DNA of 64,000 nt from NCBI GenBank assembly GCA_032718475.1, contig JAUCBJ010001318.1:56904-120903 (forward strand). The letters are read 5' to 3'. Positions 31,993 to 42,178 of the stretch are shown piece by piece. Origin of the DNA: Nemertoderma westbladi. Taxonomy: Eukaryota > Xenacoelomorpha > Nemertodermatida > Nemertodermatidae. The translations under genes and the position numbers were made by a program. The notes below the pieces were generated by a model. That model was given only the letters and a program-made list of their open reading frames with translations, was not told the origin of the DNA and made no database searches. Each line of letters begins with the position of its first letter. Within the stretch, counting starts at the first letter, position 1.

Positions 31993-33081
31993 TTATTGAA
32001 TATGCTGTACCCACGACTGTTTCTTGGATCCGATGAATCGGACTAAATATTCTTTCTTCCCATTGCGTACACGTTCTTTAAGTTTGCCAATATTTTTATC
32101 AATTGCTAGATAAATATTACTATTCGGGTGGACCTTTTGGAGTTCGTGAGAATAAAATGAGCCCTTTATTATAGCTCCAGCGCTGTCCTTATTATCGAAC
32201 ATTACAGCAGGTACTCTATCCAACCTGACACGATGAATAATAAATAATTCACGTGTCCATTGTTCACGATAGCCTTTAGCAAAAGCAGTACGAGCGATAG
32301 ATAATCGTACTGTATCTCCAACTTTAAATTTTATTTTCTTATGATTAATCTGTCTATATTTCCCATATAATCTATTCATTAATTCAGTTTCAATAAATTT
32401 ATAAACTTCAATAGGTGTCATTTTTATTGTCCTATGATATGACCTATTATAAGCCGAGATAAGCTTAGGTAAAATTTTAATCCAAACATTATTTCCTCGT
32501 TGTGTAAAAATTTTGAACATCTTTGTTTTTAATGTTCTATTGAATCTCTCGACAATAGCCGCCTTATTCACAGAATACATTACGTAATACTGTATACCTA
32601 ACGTATCTAAATATTTCCTTACAGATTTATTTAGAAACTCAGAACCTTGATCAGTCGCGATTCTGTTTGGTTTTCCTTTCTGGAACATTTTTTGCAATAT
32701 ACTAATAATTTCAACACCCTTTTTTGTTTTCATACCATAGCCAAAAGCAAGCCTGCTAAAGGCATCAATACATGTTAATATATAGTTATAATTATTATTT
32801 TGCGACTTATATTGCTGCATATCCACCAAATCTATCATATATATATCTTTTATGCCTCCCGTAAATATTTTAGATGTTGGATAATGATGTCTACGTGGAG
32901 CGTGAAGGGTGTATGTCTTTTGCCCGCTCAACCATTTCTGGGCTTGGGCTGGTTTGATGTTTGCAGCTTTTGCTAATTTTGCAACACTTGCAAAACCCGC
33001 GGGGGATGATGGATCTAAATAAATTCTTAACAGTTTTTTTTCTAAGCTTCGGCTTAAAATCGGTTTCATCTTGCGAGGCAT
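31993..33081 (-). CDS. INT: Polinton integrase (retroviral-like, DDE)
   Basis: 362 codons, intact. It inserts the element into host DNA in the nucleus. N-terminal 60 residues (MPRKMKPILSRS...) include a helix-turn-helix-like stretch around ANIKPAQAQKWLSGQK. The catalytic core shows Asp in MIDLVDMQ (about 83), Asp in RIATDQGSEFLN (about 142) and Glu in NKAAIVERFNRTLKTKMF (about 177), the D,D-35-E spacing of retroviral-type integrases. Then comes KFKVGDTVRL (SH3-like), and a chromodomain-like end KKEYLVRFIGSKKQSWVQ. Neighbours are two small genes and the ATPase, the same order as in the truncated sister copy. This is the best preserved enzyme gene of the element. Confidence 0.95.
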   Translation of the reverse strand: MPRKMKPILSRSLEKKLLRIYLDPSSPAGFASVAKLAKAANIKPAQAQKWLSGQKTYTLHAPRRHHYPTSKIFTGGIKDIYMIDLVDMQQYKSQNNNYNYILTCIDAFSRLAFGYGMKTKKGVEIISILQKMFQKGKPNRIATDQGSEFLNKSVRKYLDTLGIQYYVMYSVNKAAIVERFNRTLKTKMFKIFTQRGNNVWIKILPKLISAYNRSYHRTIKMTPIEVYKFIETELMNRLYGKYRQINHKKIKFKVGDTVRLSIARTAFAKGYREQWTRELFIIHRVRLDRVPAVMFDNKDSAGAIIKGSFYSHELQKVHPNSNIYLAIDKNIGKLKERVRNGKKEYLVRFIGSKKQSWVQHIQ

Positions 33082-33132
33082 CTTTTCGACAACCGCAAGT
33101 AATATGTATATTCAAATCTCTTATAAAGGGCA

Positions 33133-33303
33133 TCACCATAAGAACAACTGAAATTTTTTAATTATTTTCTTTGAAGTTGATGTTTTGAAGGGTTTTCTTT
33201 TTGTAGTATTTACTCTAGGTATATCTTGTGGTTTTAAATCAACAGCTAACGGTTTACTCGATACTAAATATAATTTTCTAAATGTTACTCCTGTTTTAAC
33301 CAT
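33133..33303 (-). CDS. 56-residue Polinton microprotein (copy 2)
   Basis: ATG to TGA, 57 codons, between integrase and the small basic protein. It is the same protein as at 15,300-15,470 with changes such as T to V and a final W instead of R. Length, start and stop are conserved while surrounding non-coding bases also stay similar, so the age is too low to prove selection. Basic, Lys-rich C-terminus; function unknown. Confidence 0.6.
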   Translation of the reverse strand: MVKTGVTFRKLYLVSSKPLAVDLKPQDIPRVNTTKRKPFKTSTSKKIIKKFQLFLW

Positions 33304-33305
33304 TA

Positions 33306-33689
33306 TCACCGTCCACGGTTAATTTTTTTCGCAATAGCCGCTCCAGCGGCAGCGGCACCGGCACTCGCGGCGAGTTTCGCACCAATGCCAAGTAAGGGTA
33401 TTAGAAATTGTAGTATGCCTCCAGATTGATTGCTTAACTTTTTTCTGTAACTTGATATATTTTTTGTTTTACGGTTGAGTGATTTCAATACCTTCTTATA
33501 GCGGCGAATATTTCTAAATGAATGAGGGGTTAATTGTACGTTACCTTTTAGAACATTTAATGCAGTATTTACAATGAGCCGTATTAATTCGTTACTCGCG
33601 GTATGGTTAATAAAACAAGTTCTTTGTTGAGGGGTAGCGCTGTGTAGAAATTCCAGTTCATTACGATATTTCTGCACAAGTCTATTCAT
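33306..33689 (-). CDS. Small Polinton protein, basic with Gly/Ala-rich hydrophobic end (copy 2)
   Basis: 127 codons starting MNRLVQKYRNELEFLHSATP. Basic middle (RRYKKVLKSLNRKTKNISSY) then NQSGGILQFLIPLLGIGAKL, an Ala/Gly run and KKINRGR. Same gene as 14,910-15,293 with a handful of changes. The GG before the hydrophobic part may be a cleavage site for the viral-type protease, which cuts after Gly in adenoviruses. A virion or membrane-active peptide is inferred. Confidence 0.72.
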   Translation of the reverse strand: MNRLVQKYRNELEFLHSATPQQRTCFINHTASNELIRLIVNTALNVLKGNVQLTPHSFRNIRRYKKVLKSLNRKTKNISSYRKKLSNQSGGILQFLIPLLGIGAKLAASAGAAAAGAAIAKKINRGR

Positions 33690-33726
33690 TGTTGCAACAT
33701 TATTGAAAATTGTTACAAAATATTAA

Positions 33727-34407
33727 TTATTTATCATTATTATTATTATTATTTTCGCTACGTTTATAGTCAATGTAATTTTTAATGTAACAATTATGAT
33801 TACGAAATATATCCGATCTAAATCTTAAATGTTCGGGTGTTTCCTGTCGTAAATCAATTAAGAAATGTGAAAATGGTTGAATTGTCGCATCTTGATAGGA
33901 ATCAACTAAAAATTTGGTCTGTCCTGGTAACATCTGCTTCGCGAAATTTAAAACCGATAGACTGTCTCTCGGATTTTTCATTAATACTAAAGTATGGCTA
34001 TTAATTGATCTTGTGCGGTTATGCTTCCCGCCGTAAAACATGTTTTGCGTTATAAATCAAATAAATATATTGGAATGATGAGCTACCTTAGTAAACAATA
34101 CAGTTAATGCTGTACTGGACTCAGTTTCTGTTAACAAATCATCTATAATTAATAAATCTCGACTATTCACTAAACTATCTATATTTTCGGGCAAGCCTTT
34201 GTAAAGGTGAGTAATACCGGGAATAGTCGGGGGATTGCTCCCATAACAATACAATACTCGCAAGGGGGCTTCGTTGAAACAACCATTCTTGTGTTTAATT
34301 AAATTGCTTACAAAGGTTGACTTTCCGGAACCCGATGGCCCTGAAATTATCATACTTGTGCCCATTTGAAAGTTTAAATTATATGGACCTGAATTAAAGT
34401 CAGCCAT
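33727..34407 (-). pseudogene. ATP: FtsK/HerA-type packaging ATPase with an in-frame TGA
   Basis: Pumps DNA into the capsid in this family. It starts MADFNSGPYNLNFQMGTSMI, with Walker A GPSGSGKST (about residue 24) and Walker B DLLIIDDL (about 85). A TGA at 34,057-34,059 interrupts the frame after HHSNIFI. The same frame continues TQNMFYGGKHNRTRS (sensor region) and LVLMKNPRDSL to an Asn-rich end. The truncated sister copy has TGT at the stop position, so the break is a point difference between copies. Length of about 226 codons is normal for the family. Confidence 0.92.
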
Positions 34408-34540
34408 TTATTATTATTAAGATATATCAACAATACAATACAATATAATATAAATATCAATATCAAATTATTATTAAGATATATCAACAATACAATATAA
34501 TATAATATAAATATCAATATCAATATCAATAAACCCTCAC
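34408..34540. repeat. Short tandem duplication before the ATPase gene
   Basis: The phrase ttattattaagatatatcaa plus a following caat/aatatcaata run occurs twice (about 34,408 and 34,466). It is AT-rich with repeated tataat/tatcaat words. It lies directly upstream of the ATPase start codon and may include promoter DNA. Confidence 0.7.
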
Positions 34541-34683
34541 CATTACTATGTATATAACAATAATTGTTGCAACTACAATATTAGAGTACTGTATATTTAA
34601 TTAACATATGACGCCGCTACAGTATGTGACGCTCGCTGCAACAAAAGGTGCTATTTCCAATTATAGTATAGACTGATGTAATT

Positions 34684-35196
34684 TCAAGCATGGTGAGCAT
34701 CTTTATACGCGAAATAATGATAGGTAACATCAGCGGATTGGAAATCACTTCCCGAGAATTTCGCGCTAATGATTTTTTTATGTTCACTGCTAAAAAAATA
34801 AGGAATATAGTAGCAACAGCGTCGTACTACATTTCTATAAAAAATATTCTCCAATATTGTAAATAAATCTCCCGGATCATTACTTTCTGCAGAAATATAA
34901 GTTATATTTCGAAGCTCTTTCCAATAATAGGGTTGATAACTTGCCAACTTTATATTAAACTTAGATATGGGTGCGCGACAAATAGGACAAATTTTAGAAC
35001 AATAATTATTCATTTCGGAATATTGTACAATACATTGTACGCAAGTTGCATGTTTATTTTCACATTTATAATAATCTCGATGTTGTTGCAATAACTTAGA
35101 ATAGCAAACTGGACATTTTTCATTTAAAATATCCATTTTTCCAAATTTTAAAGTAAATTGAAAATAATTACCACAATACACAACAACAACAAACAA
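34684..35196 (-). CDS. RING-finger protein of the Polinton
   Basis: 170 codons from the first Met. The likelier start is Met21 (35,136), giving MDILNEKCPVCYSKLLQQHR; the first 20 residues are a hydrophobic run in AT-rich upstream DNA. Zinc ligands follow the RING plan: CPVC, then C-x-x-K-H-x-x-C-x-x-C, then C-x-x-x-CPIC. By family it could act as an E3 ubiquitin ligase on host or viral proteins. The C-terminal 90 residues (YYWKELRNITY..., RRCCYYIPYFF) are unlike anything I recognise. Intact. Confidence 0.8.
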   Translation of the reverse strand: MFVVVVYCGNYFQFTLKFGKMDILNEKCPVCYSKLLQQHRDYYKCENKHATCVQCIVQYSEMNNYCSKICPICRAPISKFNIKLASYQPYYWKELRNITYISAESNDPGDLFTILENIFYRNVVRRCCYYIPYFFSSEHKKIISAKFSGSDFQSADVTYHYFAYKDAHHA

Positions 35197-35299
35197 ATCT
35201 GTTATACTGTATATACAATTACTACTACAATTTTCGATTATTTAAGAACATCAAAATTTTATATATAATCATAAAATATTTATAATATAGAGGGAAAAG

Positions 35300-35743
35300 T
35301 CAAGAATCAATGATATTATCAACATATTCAACATTATCTGTTGATTCTTCAGGTTCGACAAAGGATTCTTTTGAAATCATTACAATAAAGAAAGACATAA
35401 TTTCGTAGGGGCTATGCCGATTTAGCCGTATTTCAAACTTTTCACCAGCTTCGTTGTATTGTGTAATAACAATTAACCCCTCTATCATGGATAATAGTAA
35501 GATGTTGCTTAATTTTCCCTCATGCTCAACTTTCAGGTTGTAATCTAAGAGATGAATACTATTATCAGAAGCATCAATATCAATTGAGCTTAAAACTTTC
35601 CTGGCTTTTTCAGAAAACTCAATTTTATATTTATCATCTCCCTGACGGTAAATTATATAATCAATAACAATATAGGCTTGACCATCTTCTGCAAAAAATG
35701 AATGCCTTACTATTGGCATAACCATATCGGAATCAGAAGACAT
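35300..35743 (-). CDS. Acidic unknown Polinton protein, 147 residues
   Basis: An intact frame, first gene of the minus-strand arm. Starts MSSDSDMVMPIVRHSFFAED, with alternating hydrophobic strands (GQAYIVIDYIIYRQ) and an acidic end (EPEESTDNVEYVDNIIDS). No motif recognised. Position next to the RING gene at the outer end of the arm, where such elements keep accessory genes, suggests a host-interaction role, but that is a guess. Confidence 0.6.
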   Translation of the reverse strand: MSSDSDMVMPIVRHSFFAEDGQAYIVIDYIIYRQGDDKYKIEFSEKARKVLSSIDIDASDNSIHLLDYNLKVEHEGKLSNILLLSMIEGLIVITQYNEAGEKFEIRLNRHSPYEIMSFFIVMISKESFVEPEESTDNVEYVDNIIDS

Positions 35744-36326
35744 TATTTAATTAAATTTATTGTAAATCAAACAAACAAAGTAAAAACTTTTTAAACTAAA
35801 ACCATTACAAATGATTAATTGCGATTAAAGCAAGAGATTATATATAAGATATTTTCAAAAATAATACAGGTCTTCAACTGAAAAATAGCCTAAATTCGGT
35901 TTATTGATTGGTTGATTAGCCGGTAGGGAACTACTGTATAATCAAAAATTATTGCGTAATAATAATAATCACTAATGCTCGTATACGCGTAGCTGGAACG
36001 TGACGGAATCTCATGTATCATACTGAGTGGTTGGTTTGTTGGTTTGGCGACGGCTGTCGTGGAGTTGGCAATCGATATAATATAATATATGCACGATGCG
36101 AGTAGTTGGTGGCCACGTTGTCACCATATACAGTATACAGTGGTGGTGGTAACGTGGCAGTGGTGGTAACGTGGTGAAAAGGTGAATAACCGTAGGGTTA
36201 GGCAAGCATCGCTGTTGATTGGTTGGTTGGTGAGTGGTTGGGTGGGTAACAGCTGTGGATTGAGTAGCGATGGGTTGGGGGCTAGCCATGCATCGTGAGG
36301 TTAGGCTATGTGAAGATGAATATGCA
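35744..36326. other. Outer non-coding end of the Polinton right arm
   Basis: AT-rich upstream DNA of the minus-strand arm, then a G/T-rich stretch at 36,030-36,260 with many ggttggt and gtggtggtaacgtgg words. No gene. A 128-codon minus-strand frame here is a by-product of the G/T bias. Confidence 0.5.
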
Positions 36327-36625
36327 ATGGTTGGTGAAAAATTGCGATTTGAAAAATAATAGAAGTTACCTGATGCTAAGTGTAGACACCCGAACACCTG
36401 TAAAATAAAGGTTGGTGATTGGATGCAGTACTAGCGTTGGGTGACTAATAACGCCTCTAGCGGAATAAGCGGGAACTTGAGAAGTTACCATGGTTACGGA
36501 TGAAATGCTGACATCTGATTGGTTGAAATAATAACGACCACTGCAAAAGGTTGAAATGGTGGCTTCTGATTGGATGCAATACTAGAAATGGATGGTAATG
36601 ATGGACTACGGGTGACCTTGATGCC
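36327..36625 (+). repeat. Right flanking repeat of the Polinton
   Basis: Direct copy of 19,790-20,085: gatttgaaaaata, gtgactaataacgcctctag, catggttacggatgaaatg, ctgacatctgattggttgaa, ending atgatggactacgggtgacc. Identity is high but with several substitutions. Same orientation as the left copy. Confidence 0.85.
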
Positions 36626-36652
36626 AGGGACATGTAATATATACTACTAACC

Positions 36653-37861
36653 TGCCAAATTTAGATGTCTTCTAGATTATAAATCGACTTTAGCCTATGA
36701 CAAATATTTGATACACTACATTAGCCGAAGCCAGTATATGCGCGACCATTCACCCGCTGGATATACCCGGGAGACTGGATTCGGAAGCTTGACCTTATTG
36801 CGGTGTAGGCCTACTGTATTATTCGACTGATCGTTAAGATATAATTTCTGACCAATATTATTCACTTTCGGGAAATATTAACAGTTCCTTTAGGACGTGG
36901 CGCTCTAAATATATAAACAGAGTTATGTCTTACACTAGACACAACGGGATGGCTATGGATTCACGTATAAAGCGCATTCTTTAGGAGATGCTTTGTTATC
37001 AATCACAATCATGCACACTACCGCACAATACTGCACAATGATCTGCCGACCTTCAGTAATTTTAGTTACATATAAAGAGAACAGTAACCGACTCATGTAG
37101 TGCCTATGAAATAGCATTAGATTCACTCCAAAACCACTTTAATGTAAGTCGCAATTGTTATATGTAACCGGTCTCTCTTACCTTCAGTATATCAAGAAGA
37201 TTGAGGGTTTTATAATTAATTTATCGATATTATCCAATATAATAATATTCCATCAACTGTTATAATTAATGACCGACAGTAAATAGCAGTAAAAATGTGG
37301 TGTTTGTAGTTGACAATATGATAATTATGTAGTGATATGGTTTGGTTTATAATGGTATGATATGTGTGGTTTGGTTTGTAATGGTATGATATGTGTGGTT
37401 TGGTTTGATCACAGATATACGTTTCGATGATCAAGCCTACTAATGTTGGGCTAAAGCCTGAAAACACAGAGATTCCAAAGCCGGTCTTCTGGCATCAGGA
37501 AAAAAGGTAAACATAAACAGTAATGCATTGCGCGATTTCCCGGAGGTTTCTGTACAAATAACAGGAGAATCGCTGTGATTGGTTGTCCGAACAAAGAGAC
37601 AAAGGAAAAGCTACACGTGTACAGATCAGCTGTTAGCCGTCGTCATAGTAACTACACTGTGTCAAGAGGATTTTAGCGTATTGCGACATAAAATTGCTAG
37701 TTATGTCCGCTAAAGTACACATACAGAAGAAATGGCTTTTTATGTCCACTAAAACACCAGTACAGTAATGAAACGGCCTTTTATGCCCGTCAAACCAACT
37801 ACAGAGTACTTTGCGGGGAAAATAACCAGCCAATTCCGCAAAAGCTTTTACACCGCTCCCA
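36653..37861 (-). repeat. 3' LTR of Bel-Pao A
   Basis: About 1.2 kb. The part 36,653-37,409 matches 54,230-54,955 almost exactly. The part 37,500-37,861 matches the start of the LTR of element B (about 55,706-56,110) only moderately. Bounds are taken from where similarity starts with TGGG and ends with ..GGCA on the minus strand. No convincing polypurine tract precedes it, so the outer bound is approximate. It has an extra tandem copy of gtttggtttgtaatggtatg relative to the 5' LTR. Confidence 0.8.
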
Positions 37862-37930
37862 GAAAATGGGATTTAATTCTATAAAATATAAAAAATCACA
37901 GTTTCTAAAATATAAAAATACTCTAAACAG

Positions 37931-40900
37931 TTAGTCTTTCTTGCGCGGACGGCGTTTACGCAGTTTTTTGAGGCTAGCAAGAGTCATTTTCTCTTTGGGG
38001 CGAGCCACTTTACTAGGAGGGCTGTAACTCCTGGGTGAAGGGTGCAATACAATTGTATCAGAAGGTTTAGGATTACGATCGGTGTATCCGCCGGTCGAGG
38101 TACCTGGTTGATCGATGTCAACTTCAGTGGAGCGAGGTCTAACGGCCTTTAGGGCACGTCTTAGGACAGCAGCTCCTACTGGTCCCTGACGAGTCGTCTG
38201 GACAATAGCGGTAGGTGAACCGTGAGTGGTGACAAACTTCCTCGGTTTAATGGTTCTTTCCAGCTCGCGTTCTCTGGCTCGATATTCGTAGGGCCGTTGA
38301 GATACTTCCTGTAACTCAGGGTGCGAGTTGATAAATAAATCACCATACTCAGGGTCTTGACGGATGAAATTGATCAAATGGTATGAATTAATATCGTTAG
38401 GATTGACGTTCCTGAGATATTTTCGAACAAATTTGGTGGAAATACACTCACCAACACGCTTCATTAGTTCATAACTCGGTGTGCGTGTTTTTTGTTCAAC
38501 AGACGCGAATAGATATGGATGGAACGCGTAAACTCCCTCGTAGGCGCGTCCAGGGTAATAGCGATGGTGTGACTCACAATGCAAATCCGCGTTCGCTTCC
38601 CAAGCTCGGATGTAGCGCAGGGTAATCAACTCATCTACGCTTTCCAAATCGCGGTTAAAAGGGCAATTAAAACTGGCATGTCCTTTAAGTTGACAGTGGT
38701 GGCATTGAGTCATAAATTGGGGGCAGACTGCAAAAATGTGTGAGTTATTAAGTCTGCAATACGCACAATAGATCTCCATCATCGGTTGTTCATGGAAATA
38801 GGAGCAGGGTACGTCTGAGTCCATAGGGGTGAAATGATCTCTCGATGCGCATAATCGGCAACGTTTTCGAGAAACATAGTTGGTGTGCCGATAATCGTAT
38901 GCGGTGAGACATTGTGGACCTTGATACCATTCCAAAACGTAGTCGTTATCGCTGCTCCGGGGTGCTGTAGGCTGAATCTCTTCAGATTCTAAGCATATTG
39001 GTTCGTCCTCCAATTGCATAGTTGAGATAGGTGCGGCTGTCTCCGCAAGCGAACCCACTGTCTGAACTTCCACGACAGAATAACCCGTGGGTATTCGAGG
39101 TCTTTGTATAACAGATGAATGTAAGTTCTGTATACAAACGTCCTTGAAAAGGGCAAATCCCGCACTGTCTAACTTCTCTGCAGCTGAGTCTCTTAGGCTG
39201 AGTTTGGTCAGAGTGCGGTCCTTGAACTGACTATCAACGTTACGGAACGGAGTCAAAAAGCGCCTGAAACATTCGAAGCGGATGAATTTATTGTGTTCAT
39301 CTAGCTTGGCGAGTTTGGTTCCAAGTATTAAGGGATGGGCGCGTATGGTACGACTGCACACATCGGCTAGCCAACCGGCAAGTGCGGCGTTTTCAAAGAT
39401 CGTGTATATAGCTAAGGAGGGACGAAGTGGAACACTCATAAAGCTATACACGGCGCCAGCTGCGGTCAATGGTCCGTCAAAGTATAATCGAGAATAATGA
39501 TCTCCATATACTTGTTGATAGTTAATAGGATTTCCAACCTTGAAATTCCATCCGTATTCTTGAAAGGCAAGATGTCCGATGGAGGTTCGTTGTACTTTAG
39601 TAATGCCGCTGGGTGTATTTGCGTACATAGTGCGGAAGAAACCTCGGCCTTCTGCCCAGGGAGCAATCAGCTGAGTATCAACGAAAGGGTATGGAATGTT
39701 TTCCATGTTCCTAAAGTCGTTTTGGAGATCTCCATAAACAGCTGAGCCGATTTTAAGGATTCTTTCGTTAAACAACATCTCGAGCACGGGCTGGGGTAAC
39801 ATCGATCCATCGATACCCATGGCCGGTTTGCGCTCGGTGTCGGTGACGTAACGCTGCGCGAGTTCGAATTGTCCATGTCGGAGTTTCTTTTGTGTCTCGG
39901 TTAGAGTCTCAAAGGAATAATCAATCACATCGGAACACGCTCGAGTAAATACGTGGGTAGAACCAGCTAGTCCTTGTATGCGCATCATTCGCGTAGTTCC
40001 CAGTTCTCCAACCAGAACGCTACCTTCGTTATCGTAAGTGACAACTCCATACATTTCGATAACGTTAAGAGTCTCATTCCACTCTTTTGTGGCGTTTTCT
40101 AGAGTCATTCCCACTGGATGCCACAAGGTAGCGCATTTGCTAGCGTTAGGTAGATCTCTATACTTTAAATATTGTGTAGTATATGTTTCTAAATCTCCAT
40201 ATCGTTGTATTCTTTCCTCCTCGAATAACACATCGAGATTCCAGTGTACTAATCGAGTTTTGATGAATCCATCAAGATTATACGGAGGTATTGTCTCTTT
40301 CTCTATCCTGGAAACATTATAGGGTTTTCGAAATGAGTTTACTTTAACTAACTGGTCCAGATGTTTCTGCAGTTGTTCAAGTTCGACAAGATCGAGAGGA
40401 TTTATTAGTGGTAGAAACCTCAGACTATGTGTAGGATCTTCCGGTTTTACCATGTAATATTGCGTTAGATTGACATAATAAGGGTGATCTTTGATCCCAT
40501 AAAACGAGTTCGGTAAAGGTCTAGCGCATATGTTAACATCGTGTACCATGCGACGGACAAGATCCGCTCTATTGTCCGGAGGTTCAACGAGTATACCATC
40601 GACACGAGCGGCCTCGATTGGTGGACGTTGCAACATAGGAGCGTCAGCGATAAGATCTCGAGATCTTAGGTTGATATCAACCGGTTGAGGCTGTGCCGTG
40701 GCGAAGAGTTTGTCTCCGAAATGGGGAACCATCGAAGGATGGATGATGGTTTTAGAATAGAGATCCGTTATAAGAATTTGAGCTTCCGGCTGGGCTAAAG
40801 CTGCTTCTTCTCTCTCATCCATTTCTATATGTCTCTCCTCGAGCTGATTTTCCTCTGCTTGCTGTTGTATACGCTCGTCTAGGAACTCTTGTAAAGAGTA

Positions 40901-42178
40901 GGTGCGTCCACGTTCGATGTCTTCCTCGAGATCCTGTATTTCTCTATTGAACTGGGGTAAAGCTAATTCTTTCACCGCTTGGACTTGTTGCTGCAATTTG
41001 CGTTTCTCTAAACAATCGTAAGTTCCTTTTCCGATTTTCTGCCGAATAGCGTCTAAAGCGTTTCGTACAACGCTCTCTTCGACTTCAGTAACGGGTTGTA
41101 TCGGGTTTAAGCCTGGACGGTTGTACGGGTTAAACGGCGATATTAGATGACCGCGTCCTAATCCGGCTAGGCAGGGTTGGCGAATATCTAGTGAGCCCAC
41201 TACCGGAGTGCCACCGATCAACTGTCCGAGTAACACAAGATCCTTAAATAGTGAGTACAGTTCAGGGGGATCCGTTATACTATTAGGATCAAGCGTTTGA
41301 GGTCTCACTAAGGAATGAGGAGGTCTGACCGAGTATTCCGGAACTCTGATCATTGGTTTATTCAAGGATCGTTTGAGTCGAGCGAACGAAGGTGATACAT
41401 CGAACAGGTTTTGCTCAAAACTCCCCTAAGTATATCGTGTAAAACTGTGTTTAGCGCAACGTCTCCGCGGATGTTTGTGTCTTTCCGTTTGCTGATTGGG
41501 CCTAGGGCATTCGTCACAGTAATACCAAAGACACACGTCCTGCAGGGGAAACGCGGGTGATCGTTCTCCAGTTTTACGATATTCCTCCATCTGTTCGAAG
41601 CTATCTGGGACGACAGGTAGCGGTCGATCGGCGGTAAGATACATCATAGTGAAATAGAGTCGTTTGAGTTCTATCATAGGATCATGATGTATACCTTGAG
41701 GATATCGAGTTTCTAGATTTTGTTGACTGGCAATATTGAGATATGTTTCTCTCAGAAATTCCAGATAATCGTCGCTGCGTTTATCCGGCTCTTCAACGTC
41801 TTCTCTTTCGAGTCGGTTTCGAATAGAATTTTAGCATTCGATTCTCAATTTATCGTTCCTACTCCGCTGGGTATGATCTTTAAATAGGACCATTTCCCTT
41901 TCGGTGTCGATATCGTCCAAATCGTGTAAATCGATAGGATGGCCAGTAGTTAAGAAGTCCATATACGTACCATTACGATGCGTATAGCGAGCAGTGAATT
42001 TTCTATAGTCCAATTCATGCGTAAGTTGCTCCTGGGACATTGGCGGTTCGATATAACGACCATCGTCCTCCGTAGTAGTTGGACCAGCGTCGCCGCGTAT
42101 CAAGCTATTGACAAACGCTTGTAAAGGTAGAGTATATCGCTCCCTGATACCAAGATCATCTTCTATCAACTCAGTCAT
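37931..42178 (-). pseudogene. Very large third gene of Bel-Pao A, about 1,415 codons, unknown function
   Basis: One frame from ATG at 42,178 (MTELIEDDLGIRERYTLPLQ) to the stop at 37,931, interrupted only by TAA at 41,831-41,833 and TAG at 41,426-41,428. The 1,144 codons after the TAG are fully open. The N-terminal third is charged and coiled-coil-like (QQQAEENQLEERHIEMDERE). The middle is globular (PSGITKVQRTSIGHLAFQEY). Near residues 800-890 of the long frame there are Cys/His clusters: CRLCASRDHF, CAYCRLNNSHIFAVC and CHHCQLKGHASFNC (a CCHC zinc knuckle). The C-terminus is basic (KKLRKRRPRKKD). No signal peptide or membrane anchor, so it is not an ordinary env. A nucleic-acid-binding or second structural protein is possible. 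Confidence 0.8.

Larger units (their letters stand above)
19690..36625. mobile_element. Polinton/Maverick (adintovirus-like) element, about 17 kb
   Basis: Contains the hallmark set: protein-primed DNA polymerase B, retroviral-like integrase with chromodomain-like end, FtsK/HerA-type packaging ATPase, adenovirus-like cysteine protease and double jelly-roll capsid protein. Additional structural and regulatory genes are present. Polymerase arm genes are on plus, virion and integrase genes on minus. The bounds given are those of the similar flanking repeats (19,690-20,085 and 36,327-36,625), which are direct rather than inverted. Polinton family elements are 15-20 kb with long terminal inverted repeats, so the ends are atypical or rearranged. 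Several genes carry stops or frameshifts. Confidence 0.9.

Noticed and set aside
31740-35220. tacagtata words as a Polinton promoter motif
   Set aside because: The same words are frequent in the Bel-Pao leaders and introns, so they are not specific to the element.
39282-40322. Plus-strand frames of 71-94 codons within the third gene
   Set aside because: Antisense shadows of the long minus-strand frame.
37931-42178. Third Bel-Pao gene as an envelope gene
   Set aside because: No signal peptide, no membrane anchor, no cleavage site; zinc-knuckle-like clusters and a basic tail point elsewhere.
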